Shown here piece by piece: positions 27,252 to 38,369 of a stretch of DNA of 64,000 nucleotides. The notes under the pieces were generated by a model, which made no database searches, was not told the DNA's origin, and saw nothing but the letters and a program-made list of their open reading frames with translations. Position 1 is the first letter of the stretch, and every line of letters begins with the position of its first letter. The translations under genes and the position numbers were made by a program. The DNA comes from Massilia rubra (GTDB lineage Bacteria > Pseudomonadota > Gammaproteobacteria > Burkholderiales > Burkholderiaceae_D): NCBI RefSeq assembly GCF_011682065.1, contig NZ_VUYU01000035.1, positions 1-64,000 on the forward strand, written 5' to 3'.

Positions 27252-28214
27252 TCAGGAGGCCAGCGCCATGTCTTCCCGATCGGCCTGCGCCATGCCGGAC
27301 GCCGGTTTGAGCAGCAACAACTGCCCTTCCAGTACGCGAAACACCAGCGGCGCATCGAGCTGCGTCACCTCGCCATCGATCGCGACCTTCATGCGGCGCC
27401 GCCCCACCAGGCCGCGCTGCTTGACGGTCATGCGGGTCAGGCCGAAGGCGTGCAGGTTGGGGGCCTCGCTCAAGCGCCCGAGCGCGCCGCGTGCCAGCAA
27501 GGCCAGCATGCCGAACTTGCCCACCGGCTGGGGCGCCAGCGCGGCCAGCTTGCCATCGTCGATGCGCTCGGCCAGCGGGGCGAAGCCGACTTGTTCCATC
27601 TGCAAACGGTTGTTGCCGACGAACAGGGTGGGCGTGCGCAGGGTGCGCGTCTTGCCATCGAGTTCGACGGTGATGTGCAGGTGCCGGTACGATCCGAGCA
27701 CCGTTTTCAGGGCCGACAGCATGGCTACCAGCCGGCTGCGTCCGTATTGCTTCTTGTCGATCTCACGTTCTTCGAGCAAGGTGGGGTACAGGCCGATGCT
27801 GGCGTTGACCAGGAATACGCGCTCGTTGACCAGCCCCACCTGCACCGGCTCCACCCGCGCCGTGAGCAGCGCACGCACGGCCTCGCCCAGGTCTTCCGGA
27901 ATGCTGTGGGTGCGGCCGAAATAGTTGAAAGTGCCTTGCGGCAGCACGCCGAACTGGCAGCCGCTCTCGACCGCCTGGCGCGCCACGGTGTTGATGGTGC
28001 CGTCGCCGCCGGCGGCAACCAGCACGCCCCCGCTCTGGCACGCGCGCGCGGCCATGTGCCGCGCAATGTCGCCCAGCTCGCCCGCCTGGTCCACCACGGC
28101 CAGTTCGAATTCGCGCCCGGCAGCGGTGAGCAGGTCTTCGATGGTGGTGCGCTGGAGTTCGGTTTCGGCGTGGCCGGAACCGGCGTTGAGAATGATAAAT
28201 AGCGGCGCGGGCAT
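27252..28214 (-). CDS. Diacylglycerol kinase family (DagK/YegS-like) lipid kinase
   Basis: A 320-residue cytoplasmic or membrane-associated kinase. The catalytic domain begins IILNAGSGHAETE and carries GGDGTINTVA near residue 73, the nucleotide-binding motif of the DagK/sphingosine-kinase fold; GTFNYFGR follows. The C-terminal beta-sandwich (RHLHITVELDGK, FVGNNRLQMEQVG) matches YegS/DgkB. The substrate lipid is unknown. A TTG start ten codons upstream is possible. The 270-base gap to the sensor kinase holds no gene. Confidence 0.88.
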   Translation of the reverse strand: MPAPLFIILNAGSGHAETELQRTTIEDLLTAAGREFELAVVDQAGELGDIARHMAARACQSGGVLVAAGGDGTINTVARQAVESGCQFGVLPQGTFNYFGRTHSIPEDLGEAVRALLTARVEPVQVGLVNERVFLVNASIGLYPTLLEEREIDKKQYGRSRLVAMLSALKTVLGSYRHLHITVELDGKTRTLRTPTLFVGNNRLQMEQVGFAPLAERIDDGKLAALAPQPVGKFGMLALLARGALGRLSEAPNLHAFGLTRMTVKQRGLVGRRRMKVAIDGEVTQLDAPLVFRVLEGQLLLLKPASGMAQADREDMALAS

Positions 28215-28484
28215 GGGGGCTGACGTGGAGTTCAATGATGCCAAACTTTATCACCGGCGTGGAAAATTGCGTTTTCAATACGATAGCGCGGGTGTCCCGA
28301 GGGGGATCGTCGCGCGGCATCGGACAACAGCCCCGCCGTGCGCCGCCACCAAGGCTGACGCTGCCGCCCTTGCGTTCATCCCGATCCGCGCGGCGGGGCG
28401 CGCGCCGGTTCGCCAGCGGCGCAAGCCGCCCCCGAGGCGCCCGGCAAGCAGGTCCTGTATCGTCAAGCCCGCGCCAGGCCGGCG

Positions 28485-31031
28485 TCAGCCCTCGATCCGC
28501 TCCGCAACGGGCGAACCCTGCCTTGCGCGCGGCACCGGCTTGATGCGGGCCAGCACGCCGATCAGCTCGGCGGTGTTGGCCGGCTTGACGAAATAATGGT
28601 CGAAGCCGGCCTGCACCGCGCTGGCCTTGTCGTACTTGTTGCCATAGCCGGTCACCGCGATCAAGGTGGCTGCGCGCGCGCGTGCGGTGGCCCTGAGCCG
28701 GCGCGCCAGTTCGTTGCCATCCATGCCGGGCAGGCCGATATCGAGCAGGCAGGCGTCGGGCGCAAAGTTGCCCACGCTTTCCAGCGCGCGCAGCGGATCG
28801 TGCTCGACCATGACCACGTGGCCGGCCGATTCCAGTACCATGGCCATGGCGTTGGCGGCGTCTTTGTTGTCGTCGACCAGCATCAGGCGCAAGCCCTCGC
28901 CCGCATGGCTGCCGGGTCCGCGACTGGCCGCGCCGGCGCTGCCGGCCAGCGCGTGCTTTTGCAGGTACACCGAAAAGGTCGCCCCCTCCCCCGGCCCCGG
29001 ACTGGCCGCCGTCACGTGCCCGCCATGCAGCAGCACCAGGCTGCGCACCAGCGCCAGCCCCAGGCCGAGCCCGCCCTGCGAGCGGTCGGACGAGCGTTTT
29101 TCTTGCGTGAACAACTCAAAAATATGCGGCATCAGCAGCGCCTCGACACCGATGCCGTTGTCGCGCACGTGCAACTCGACCGTGTCGCCATGATGGCTGG
29201 CCTCGAGCGCGATGCGCCCGCCGGCCGGCGTGTACTTGGCCGCGTTGTGCAGCAGGTTGGTCAGCACCTGCACCAGCCGCTTGCGGTCGCCCATCACCGC
29301 CACCACCCCCTCGGCCGGCACGTCCAGGCGCAACTCGTGGCCGCGCTCGCTGATGAGCGGCTGGGTCTGCTCGACCGATTCCTGCACCACCTGATGCAGG
29401 TCGATCACCTCCTTGTCGAGCACCACCAGCCCGGTGTTGACCCGCGACACATCAAGCAGGTCGTTGATCAGGCTGGTCATATGATTGACCTGGCGTTCGA
29501 TGATGACACTCGACATCTTCACCCTGGAAATATTTTCCGGCGCCATACCCAGCAAATGCGCTGCGGAACGAATCGGCGCCAGCGGATTGCGCAGTTCGTG
29601 CGACAGCATCGCCAAAAATTCATCTTTGTGGCGCCCCGCCTCGCGCAAGGATTCCTCGGCACGCTTGCGGGCGCTGACATCGATCGATACGCCGCGTATG
29701 CACCTGGCATTGCCGGCCTCGTCCGCAACCACCGTGCCGTACACCTGCAACCAGACAAGCTGGTCATTGTCCGGGCGGCGCAGGCGCACCACATCGCCAT
29801 AGCTTCCATGACATTGGAGTGCCTCGCTGCGCGCAAGTTCCATCCGTTTCAGGTCGGCGGGGTCGAAACAGTGCCATACCTGGCGCATATTGGTCCAGTT
29901 GGCGCCGAACAGTTCGGGTGCGTTGTCCGAGAACACCACATCGTTGCTGTCCAGGTCCCAGTCCCACACCACCATGCGCGCCACGGTCAGCCCTTCCTTC
30001 AGGCGCAGCTCGCTGTGCTGCAAGGCCTGGCGCGCCATGGAGCGGTCGGTCACGTCGAAACCCTGCACGAAAATGCCGCTGACAGCGCCGTTTTCCAGGA
30101 TCGGCTGGTACACGAAGTCGATGTAGGCATGGGTCGGCGCGCTGTCGGGCGCCTGGCGCAGTTCGATGCGCAGGTCGCCCGCCTTGTACGGCATGCCGCT
30201 GGCATACACGCCATCGAGCAGCTCGACAAATCCCTGCCCCACCATCTCCGGCAGCGCTTCGCGCACGCTCTTGCCGATCAGCGCACGCTGGCCCACCAGG
30301 CGCAGGTAGGCCGAATTGACGAATTCAAACACATGCTCCGGCCCGCGCAGGATGCAGATGAAGCCGTGGGCCTGCTCGAACAGCAGGCGCAGGCGCATGG
30401 ATTCGGCTTCGCGCTGTTCGCGCAGGGCTTGTTCGGCGCGCAGGCGCTGCGAAGTCTGGATCGCTTCATGCCGCTGCGCATGCTCGCGCTGCGCGATCTG
30501 CTCGGTCAGGGCCAGGTTCATGCGCTCGAGCGCGGCTTTGGCCTTGTGCTGGGCGGTTACGTCGTTGCACACCACCAACACGCCGTGCACGCCGTCATGG
30601 TCCTCGATCGGACTGTAGCCGTAGGTCCACCAGACATCTTCGCGCCTGCCGTGGCGCGTGACCGGCACCAGCTGGTCTTCGTTCCAGGTGCTGCCGCCGC
30701 CGTTCATGACCAGTTCGATCTGGGGGCCGATGATGGGCCAGATTTCTTCCCAGCACTCCCGCCCGCAGCCGCCCAAGGCGCTCGGATGACGTTCCGGCCC
30801 CATGGTCTGGCGATAGGCGTCGTTGTAGAACTGCACCAGGTCCCTGCCCCACCACAGGAACATCGGGTGGCTGGACGTGAGGATCAGCCGGATCGTGCTC
30901 TTGAGCAGCGTGGGCCATTGTTCGGGTGGACCGAGCGGCGTCGCGCTCCAGTCCTTGGCGCGCATCAGGGCGCCGAGTTCTCCGCCGTTGGAGAGGAAGT
31001 CAAATGTCAAACGCATCCAGTGCCCGGTCAT
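28485..31031 (-). CDS. Hybrid PAS sensor histidine kinase/response regulator
   Basis: About 848 residues with no transmembrane segment, so probably cytoplasmic. Three PAS-type domains come first: one near residues 30-160 (FLWWGRDLVQFYNDAYRQ), then a coiled coil, one around 215-335 and one near 340-455. HisKA follows with SHELRNP (phospho-His478), then HATPase with an N-box near NLLHNAAKYTP and DNGIG/GLGLGLAL, and a C-terminal receiver with LVDDNKDAANA and phospho-Asp764. It would autophosphorylate in response to small ligands or redox. The output partner is not adjacent. A start at 31016 is also possible. Confidence 0.92.
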   Translation of the reverse strand: MTGHWMRLTFDFLSNGGELGALMRAKDWSATPLGPPEQWPTLLKSTIRLILTSSHPMFLWWGRDLVQFYNDAYRQTMGPERHPSALGGCGRECWEEIWPIIGPQIELVMNGGGSTWNEDQLVPVTRHGRREDVWWTYGYSPIEDHDGVHGVLVVCNDVTAQHKAKAALERMNLALTEQIAQREHAQRHEAIQTSQRLRAEQALREQREAESMRLRLLFEQAHGFICILRGPEHVFEFVNSAYLRLVGQRALIGKSVREALPEMVGQGFVELLDGVYASGMPYKAGDLRIELRQAPDSAPTHAYIDFVYQPILENGAVSGIFVQGFDVTDRSMARQALQHSELRLKEGLTVARMVVWDWDLDSNDVVFSDNAPELFGANWTNMRQVWHCFDPADLKRMELARSEALQCHGSYGDVVRLRRPDNDQLVWLQVYGTVVADEAGNARCIRGVSIDVSARKRAEESLREAGRHKDEFLAMLSHELRNPLAPIRSAAHLLGMAPENISRVKMSSVIIERQVNHMTSLINDLLDVSRVNTGLVVLDKEVIDLHQVVQESVEQTQPLISERGHELRLDVPAEGVVAVMGDRKRLVQVLTNLLHNAAKYTPAGGRIALEASHHGDTVELHVRDNGIGVEALLMPHIFELFTQEKRSSDRSQGGLGLGLALVRSLVLLHGGHVTAASPGPGEGATFSVYLQKHALAGSAGAASRGPGSHAGEGLRLMLVDDNKDAANAMAMVLESAGHVVMVEHDPLRALESVGNFAPDACLLDIGLPGMDGNELARRLRATARARAATLIAVTGYGNKYDKASAVQAGFDHYFVKPANTAELIGVLARIKPVPRARQGSPVAERIEG

Positions 31032-31168
31032 GGTCGCCGATAATGAGAAGTGGTATGCGCACCGCTGGGGCGCATGCCAGATCGTATCATTATTGTGAAA
31101 GCATGCGCCGTCCGTTTTGTCCAATCAAGGCAGGCCGACGACACCGCCCCGGCGCGGCGTCAACCGCA

Positions 31169-31933
31169 TCAGGTCCAGCCGGCGTCGACCACGAATTCCT
31201 GGGCCGTGATCATGCGGCTGTCATGCGCGCCGAGAAACAGCGCCATGCTGGCCACGTCGGCGCCGACGATGCGCCCTGGCAAGCACTGGTTGTCATCCAT
31301 GGCGCGCTCGCCGGCCGGGTCCACCCATTTGTCGAGCTGGCGCGGGGTCATCACCCAGCCCGGCGTGAGCGTGTTGACGCGGATGCCGCTCTTGCCGTAT
31401 TCGCGCGCCAGGCTGCGGGTCAGGCCGTTCACGGCCGACTTGGCCGTGGCGTACACCGGGTAGCCGGCCACCTTGTTCTTCCAGCCGGTCGAGCCGAGGT
31501 TGATGATGGCGCCGCCGCCGCGCCGCTGCATGCCTTCGATCACCGCCTGGGCCGCGAAGAACGCGACCTTCAGGTTGATCGCCATCTTGGCGTCGAAATA
31601 CTCCGGCGTGACGTGCAAGAAGTCGTGGCGCTCGTCGTTGGCGGTGTTATTGACCAGCACATCGAAGTCGCCCAGCTTCTCGCCGGCCGCCTTGACGCTG
31701 GCGCGCAGCGCATCGATATCGGACAGGTCGCAGCCGATGAAGTACGGCGTGTGCGCAACGGCGCCGGCCAGGCCGTCGACCAGTTCGGTGGACGAGGCGA
31801 TGTCGCGGTCGGCAAAGGCCACGCGCGCGCCCTGGCGCGCAAAAGCGGCCACGATATCGGCACCGATGCCGGAGCCGCCGCCAGTGACGAAAACGGCTTT
31901 GCCGGCCAGGCTGGGATAGTTCGCAAATTCCAT
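31169..31933 (-). CDS. SDR-family dehydrogenase, probable sugar 1-dehydrogenase
   Basis: A 254-residue short-chain dehydrogenase. TGGGSGIG (residues 17-24) binds NAD(P), NNTA lies in the fourth strand, and Tyr161-x3-Lys165 is the catalytic pair. It is the last gene of the galactonate cluster. Since that cluster lacks any other enzyme for the first step, it is the best candidate to oxidise D-galactose to galactonolactone (family members from relatives do this). That is inference from context. AGGA precedes the ATG. The upstream neighbour dgoA ends 46 bases away. Confidence 0.88.
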   Translation of the reverse strand: MEFANYPSLAGKAVFVTGGGSGIGADIVAAFARQGARVAFADRDIASSTELVDGLAGAVAHTPYFIGCDLSDIDALRASVKAAGEKLGDFDVLVNNTANDERHDFLHVTPEYFDAKMAINLKVAFFAAQAVIEGMQRRGGGAIINLGSTGWKNKVAGYPVYATAKSAVNGLTRSLAREYGKSGIRVNTLTPGWVMTPRQLDKWVDPAGERAMDDNQCLPGRIVGADVASMALFLGAHDSRMITAQEFVVDAGWT

Positions 31934-31979
31934 GAGGGTTCCTGCTTGTTGGTGTTGATCTGGAGGTTGACGGTCGCGC

Positions 31980-32618
31980 TTATGTTTTCTGCGTGGCATT
32001 CCAGGCGTCGACGAACGCTTGCGCGCGCGAACTGAGGATCTCGGGCGTGGTGCCGGGCGAATACAAGGCCCCGCCGATGCCGAACCCGGTGGCCCCGGCC
32101 GCGACCCAATCGGCCATGGTGTCCGGCGCGACGCCGCCGACCGGCCACAGGGGCGTGCCCGCCGGCAGCACGGTCTTGAACGCTTTCAGGCCGGCGTAGC
32201 CGACCATCTCGGCCGGGAAGATCTTGAGCGCGTGGGCGCCGGCGGCGAGCGCTTCGAACGCTTCGCTCGGGGTGGCCACGCCGGGCGCGCACAGCATGCC
32301 GAGGGCGGCGGCGCGCGCGATCACGGCCGTGTTGCAGTTCGGCGCGACCAGCATGCGACCGCCGGCCGCGTGCACCGCGTCCACGTCGGCCACGCTGAGC
32401 ATGGTGCCGCCGCCGACGATGGCGCCGGCCGGCGCCATGCGCGCCAGCAGCGCGATCGATGCGAGCGCGCCGGGGCGGTTGAGCGGCACTTCGAGCAGGC
32501 GAAAGCCGGCCCCGAACAAGGCCGCCCCGGCCGCTTCGGCCTCGTGCGCTTGCAGGCCGCGCAAGATGGCGACCAGGGGTGGCTTGAATTGAGTGGTATC
32601 CATGATAGTCGTGTCCAT
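31980..32618 (-). CDS. dgoA: 2-dehydro-3-deoxy-6-phosphogalactonate aldolase
   Basis: A 212-residue class I aldolase (KDPG/KDPGal family) that splits 2-keto-3-deoxy-6-phosphogalactonate into pyruvate and glyceraldehyde-3-phosphate. The LLEVPLNRP segment holds Glu43, and ALKIFPAE holds the Schiff-base Lys132. PVGGVAPDTMADW and the GGGTM loop are as in DgoA. It begins two bases after the dgoK stop. The second Met (residue 6) could be the true start. It provides the last step of the De Ley-Doudoroff pathway. Confidence 0.92.
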   Translation of the reverse strand: MDTTIMDTTQFKPPLVAILRGLQAHEAEAAGAALFGAGFRLLEVPLNRPGALASIALLARMAPAGAIVGGGTMLSVADVDAVHAAGGRMLVAPNCNTAVIARAAALGMLCAPGVATPSEAFEALAAGAHALKIFPAEMVGYAGLKAFKTVLPAGTPLWPVGGVAPDTMADWVAAGATGFGIGGALYSPGTTPEILSSRAQAFVDAWNATQKT

Positions 32619-32620
32619 AA

Positions 32621-33496
32621 CTAAACGCTTTCGAAAAAATAGGCCAGCGCGGCCAGGTAAACGTCGTCGGGGTCGTGCGCGCGCGCCGGCATGCCGAAGT
32701 GCGCGGCCGCGCTCTCGTAGTGCGCGCTCAAAGCGGGCGAGCCGATGATGTCGATGGCGCCGTCGGCGTGGCCCTGCGCGGCCACGAATTCGGCGCCGAT
32801 CAGCAGGCCGCTCACAAACGAACGCGCCTGCGTCGCCGCCATCGTTTTCGACACCACGCGCGCGCGCACGCCGAACAGCGCGTTCGACAGCGGGCGCGCG
32901 CGCCGCGCTTCCTGCAGGCCGGCGGCAAAGGCGCTGTCGTCGTCAAGCCCGCCCGCCATCAGCGCGGCCAGGGTGCCGCCGGCGGCCAGCATCGAGAACA
33001 GTTCGCCGGTCATGTAGGTCACCAGCTGGTCGACCTTGCCGGCGCGCAAGTAGACCCACTTGCTGTGGGTGCCGGGCAGGACCACCCAGCCATCGAGCAG
33101 GCCGCGCCCGACCGCGCCGAGCAGTTGCGTCTCTTCGCCGCGCATCACGTCCACCGCGCCGTCGCGGGTGCAGTAGCCGGGCACGATGAAGCAGCCGGGG
33201 TGGCCTGTCACGGGCGCCAGGTGGGCCGGCAGGCCGGTCAGCGGGACTTTGGTGTCGAGATAGGGCACTTCCTGCCAGCCGCTGGCCGAGCCGACCATGC
33301 CCGACATCACGACCGCGACGTCGGGCGCCACGCCCATCCGTTCGCGCAGGCTGGCCAGCGCGCCGGCGAAATCGCCGCCGACCGCCAGCATGCCCTGGTC
33401 GTCGGCATGGCGGGCGAGGCACTTGCCGTCGCGCCGGACCAGGTAGGCCCGGCGGTTGCTGGTTCCCCAGTCGATTCCAAGTAATTGCGTGTGCAT
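32621..33496 (-). CDS. dgoK: 2-dehydro-3-deoxygalactonokinase
   Basis: A 291-residue kinase that phosphorylates 2-keto-3-deoxygalactonate at C6. The N-terminal LGIDWGTSNRRAYL is the ATP-binding phosphate-1 motif of the DgoK family. Other family blocks are DQGMLAVGG, VVMSGMVGSASGWQEVPYL and VVLPGTHSKWVYL. The ATG at 33496 has GAGGGGAAGC before it. It is coupled to dgoA (2-base gap). A 232-base gap separates it from the LysR gene, so it probably has its own promoter. Confidence 0.92.
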   Translation of the reverse strand: MHTQLLGIDWGTSNRRAYLVRRDGKCLARHADDQGMLAVGGDFAGALASLRERMGVAPDVAVVMSGMVGSASGWQEVPYLDTKVPLTGLPAHLAPVTGHPGCFIVPGYCTRDGAVDVMRGEETQLLGAVGRGLLDGWVVLPGTHSKWVYLRAGKVDQLVTYMTGELFSMLAAGGTLAALMAGGLDDDSAFAAGLQEARRARPLSNALFGVRARVVSKTMAATQARSFVSGLLIGAEFVAAQGHADGAIDIIGSPALSAHYESAAAHFGMPARAHDPDDVYLAALAYFFESV

Positions 33497-33687
33497 GCTT
33501 CCCCTCATGATAGGTACGACGAGCCGGGGCGCGGGCGCCATCCGGCGCCGGCCGTTCCCCGCTCGTGCGGATGGTCCGCGCCGCTGCGGGCGATTGTTTG
33601 ATTGGTCAGCTTATCGACAGCAAAACGCCGCCGAAGTTTCGACAGCGCGCCCTCGGGCGCATGATGACGATGCTACCGGGTCCCGGG

Positions 33688-33734
33688 ATATGATTCCAAT
33701 TGCTTATTTAGAAATTAGCATGCCGGAATCATAT
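33688..33734. promoter_or_regulatory. Inverted repeat upstream of dgoK
   Basis: ATATGATTCC (33688-33697) and GGAATCATAT (33725-33734) form a perfect 10-bp dyad with a 27-base AT-rich centre. The right arm covers the stop codon of the LysR gene. It could be an operator for the dgoK promoter or a terminator hairpin for lysR; the lack of a T-run favours the former. Confidence 0.4.
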
Positions 33735-34691
33735 AGATGAGTTCGCTTTCGGATAGCGCAGCGCCGCCACTTCGCGCATCGTGGCCAGCATGCTCTCGGC
33801 CCCCGGCGAGAGTTGGTGGTGACGGCGCGTGATGATGCCGTACATGTCCATGCGGATACCCAGGTCGAACGGCAGCACGGTCAACAGGCCCGTTTGCAGG
33901 TAAGGCTGCACCAGTTCCAGCGGCAGCGCCACCACCATGTCGCTGCCGGTGAGCAGGTGGGCGATGACCGGCAGGGCCAGCGTTTCGACCGTTTCGGCCG
34001 GCGGCTCGAGCCCGCGCGCGAGGAACAAGGCGGTCAGGCGGTCGCGCAAGATGCTGCCGTTGGGCGGCAAGATCCAGCCCTGGCGCGCCAGTTCGTCCAG
34101 CGTCAGGCCGGTGCGCCCGGCCAAGGGATGGCCGGCGCGCGCGATCAGGCTGTGCGGTTCGTCGGTGACCGGTTCAAAGTGCAGTTCGGCGGCGGCCCCG
34201 GTGTCGAGAATGCGCCCGACCACCAGGTCGAGTTCGCCGGCGCGCAGGCGCTGCACCAGGATCTTGCTGGTATCGACGCTGATCGACACATGCACGCGCG
34301 CGTGGCGCGCCTTGAGCAGGTTGACCGCCTCCGGCACCAGGCGGGTGGACGGCGTGAGCACGGTGCCCACGTCGACCCGGCCGCGCAGGCCGGAGAGCAG
34401 TTCCATGACTTCCTGGTGGGCGGCGTCCATTTCGGCCAGGGCGGCGCCGGCGCGGCGGATCAGCACCTGGCCGTACCAGGTCGGCGCCACGCCGCGCGGC
34501 AGGCGCTCGAACAACTGCACGCCGAGCGCGTGTTCGAGTTCGCCGAGCAGCTTGGAGGCAGCGGGCTGGGTCAGGTTCGCGGCCTGGGCCGCATGCATGA
34601 TGGAGCCGTGCCGGCCAAGCTCCACCAGCAGCACCAGGTGGCGGGTTTTGAGGTGCGAGCGGACAAATCGGTCGGAGCGTGGATCGGGCAT
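33729..34691 (-). CDS. LysR-family regulator, probable controller of galactose genes
   Basis: A 320-residue regulator with HTH at about 20-78 (HLVLLVELGRHGSIMHAAQAANLTQPAASKLLGELEHALGVQLFER) and a LysR effector domain. The N-terminal layout resembles GbpR of Azospirillum and Agrobacterium, which controls ChvE/GguAB sugar transport, and it lies between the sugar ABC transporter and dgoK in the same direction. That supports galactose or arabinose as effector, by inference. The start at 34691 fits family length; a longer frame runs to 34751. Confidence 0.9.
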   Translation of the reverse strand: MPDPRSDRFVRSHLKTRHLVLLVELGRHGSIMHAAQAANLTQPAASKLLGELEHALGVQLFERLPRGVAPTWYGQVLIRRAGAALAEMDAAHQEVMELLSGLRGRVDVGTVLTPSTRLVPEAVNLLKARHARVHVSISVDTSKILVQRLRAGELDLVVGRILDTGAAAELHFEPVTDEPHSLIARAGHPLAGRTGLTLDELARQGWILPPNGSILRDRLTALFLARGLEPPAETVETLALPVIAHLLTGSDMVVALPLELVQPYLQTGLLTVLPFDLGIRMDMYGIITRRHHQLSPGAESMLATMREVAALRYPKANSSI

Positions 34692-34804
34692 GGATGGCTG
34701 TCGGGGTCGGGGATGTCGATGATATATGCGCAATGGCCAAAACGTCAACATGTATGACCTCCTATCTCAGCGTTTGCGCACGCCGCCGCCCTCCGCACCG
34801 TATT

Positions 34805-35787
34805 TTACGTCCGCCGTTCGCCGCGCGTCTTCAACTGGTCCAGCAGCACCGCCGCCAGCAGGATCGAGCCGCGCACCAGGTACTGGTAGAACGAATCGAC
34901 ATTGAGCAGATTCATCACATTTTCCACGGTCCCCATGATCAGCACTCCGATCAGCACTCCGAAAATGCGCGCCTTGCCGCCCTGCAGCGACACGCCCCCC
35001 AGCACGCAGGCCGAAATCACATCGAGCTCGAACCCCTGCGCCGCATTCGGCTGGCCGCTGGTGATGCGCGACGCCAGGATCAGGCCCGCCAGCGCGGTGA
35101 CCAGCCCTTGCAGCAAGAAGATCCAGACGCGCAGCTTCTCGACCTTGACCCCCGCCAGGCGCGCCGCTTCCGGATTGCCACCGATGGCCAGGGTATTGCG
35201 TCCGAAGACCGTATGATTGAGCAGCACCCCGAACACCAGGAAGCAGGCGCCCGCCACCAGCACCGGCAGCGGCAGGCCCAGCACCTGGGCGTCGCCAAAG
35301 GCGATGAAGGCGTCGGAATTGATCCCGACCGCCTGCCCTTGCGAGGCGATAAACGCCAGCCCGCGCACCATCAGCATGGTGGCCAGGGTGGCGATCAGCG
35401 CATTGACGCGCAGGTAGGCAATGAGCACGCCGTTGCCGGCGCCGATCAAGGCGCCGGCGCCCAGGCCCGCCCCGACGGCCAGCGTGACGCTGCCGGTGCG
35501 TTCCAGGACCATGGCCCCGAGCACGCCGGCAAAGGCGATGGTGGAGCCGACCGACAGGTCGAAGTCGCGCGAGGCCAGGCACAGCATCATGGTGCAGGCG
35601 ACCATGCCGATCTGCGCGACCGACAGCATCAGGCCGACCACGTTGGCGACCGAGAAGAAGTTATCGACCGTGGCCGCCAGCACGGCGAACAGCACCGCGT
35701 AGGCCAGCGGCATGCTGTATTCGATCAGGAGCGCGCGCTGGCGGTTGGCCAGCGCCGGGGCGCCGCCGTGGGTGACTGGGATGGTGC

Positions 35788-35791
<4 letters not shown>
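34805..35791 (-). CDS. Sugar ABC transporter permease (AraH/GguB-like)
   Basis: A 328-residue inner-membrane permease of the CUT2 family with about eight to ten helices. The motif [17 protein letters not shown] and the later [18 protein letters not shown] (EAA-like loop) are typical. It overlaps the ATPase gene by four bases (ATGA) and works with it and the binding protein upstream. The substrate is inferred from the AraF-like binding protein and the galactonate genes, so galactose and probably arabinose. Confidence 0.92.
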
Positions 35792-37344
<1,553 letters not shown>

Positions 37345-37350
37345 CGTCGA

Positions 37351-38337
37351 TCACTGTCCCATCTCGGCGCGCACCTTGTCAGCATTGGCGCGCGTCATGA
37401 GCATGCCGGCGGTGAGCGTTTCCGCCGCCGGGACCTTGTTGGTGGCGATCCAGTCGTACAGGTTGGCCGCGGTTTCGTAACCGTGGCGTTTCGGGCTGAT
37501 CATCACGGTGCCGAAGAAACCGGTCGGCTGCGGCTTGGCGAATTCGTTCTGCGCCGTCTTGCTGCCGCCGATGCCGATGCCGATCATGGCGTCGGCGCGC
37601 ATGCCGCGTCCTTCGGCGGCGCGCACCGCGCCCATCACCGATTCGTCGTTCAAGGCCACCGCGACCCACTTCTTGAAACGCGGCTGCTTGGTGTAGGCGA
37701 TGTTGGCGGCGTTGAAGGCCGACTCGGTATCGGTCTTCGCTTGCGTGGCGTCGATCACGTTGGCCGCCGGTACGCCGGCCGCCTTGAGCGTGTCGACCGC
37801 GCCCATGGTGCGCTCCTTGGCCGTCGGCAGCTGGTCGTAGGCCACCCGCAGGACCCCGACTTCGGCCGGGTTCCAGCCGCGCGCCTTGATTTCGGCAACC
37901 AGACCGGCGCCCACTTGCTTGCCGATTTCGTAGCCCGAAATACCCATGTGCGGCACCGACGCCAGCGGCTTGCCGGCGCCGTCCAGCAGGCGGTCGTCGA
38001 CCGAGATGACTTTCATCTTGTTGCGCGAGGCGGCGCGTTCGACCGCCTTGCCCAGCTTGACGTCGGGCGCGCAGATGACGAAGCCCTGGGCTTTTTGGGC
38101 GGCCAGGTTATCGATCGCGGCGATCATTTTTTCGCCGTTCGGAATGCCGATCTTGATCAGGGTGAAACCCTTGTCCTTGGCGGCCTGCTCGGCGAAACGC
38201 CATTCATCCTGGAACCACGGTTCCTCGGCCTGCTTGACCAGGAAGCCGATCTTGACCGGATCGGCCGCGTGGGCGGCGCCGAAAGCGCATGTCACCAGGG
38301 CGGCGGCGGCGAGTTTTGCAAAGGTACGTAATTTCAT
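37351..38337 (-). CDS. Periplasmic sugar-binding protein (AraF-like)
   Basis: A 328-residue exported protein; the signal peptide is about residues 1-24 (AAAALVTCAFGAAHA). The mature part begins VKIGFLVKQAEEPWFQDEW and continues GFVICAPDVKLG and VALNDESVMGAVRAAEG, closely following E. coli AraF, which binds L-arabinose, D-fucose and D-galactose. This differs from the ChvE/GbpS type. It is followed directly by ATPase and permease genes and preceded by an SMP-30-like gene. Confidence 0.92.
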   Translation of the reverse strand: MKLRTFAKLAAAALVTCAFGAAHAADPVKIGFLVKQAEEPWFQDEWRFAEQAAKDKGFTLIKIGIPNGEKMIAAIDNLAAQKAQGFVICAPDVKLGKAVERAASRNKMKVISVDDRLLDGAGKPLASVPHMGISGYEIGKQVGAGLVAEIKARGWNPAEVGVLRVAYDQLPTAKERTMGAVDTLKAAGVPAANVIDATQAKTDTESAFNAANIAYTKQPRFKKWVAVALNDESVMGAVRAAEGRGMRADAMIGIGIGGSKTAQNEFAKPQPTGFFGTVMISPKRHGYETAANLYDWIATNKVPAAETLTAGMLMTRANADKVRAEMGQ

Positions 38338-38369
38338 GGTGGTCTCCTGTTGTCTTAGTTATTGGTTAG

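Noticed and set aside
28596-31043. 815-codon plus-strand frame opposite the hybrid kinase
   Set aside because: It is a mirror frame of the kinase, rich in His/Gln/Arg, without domain signatures.
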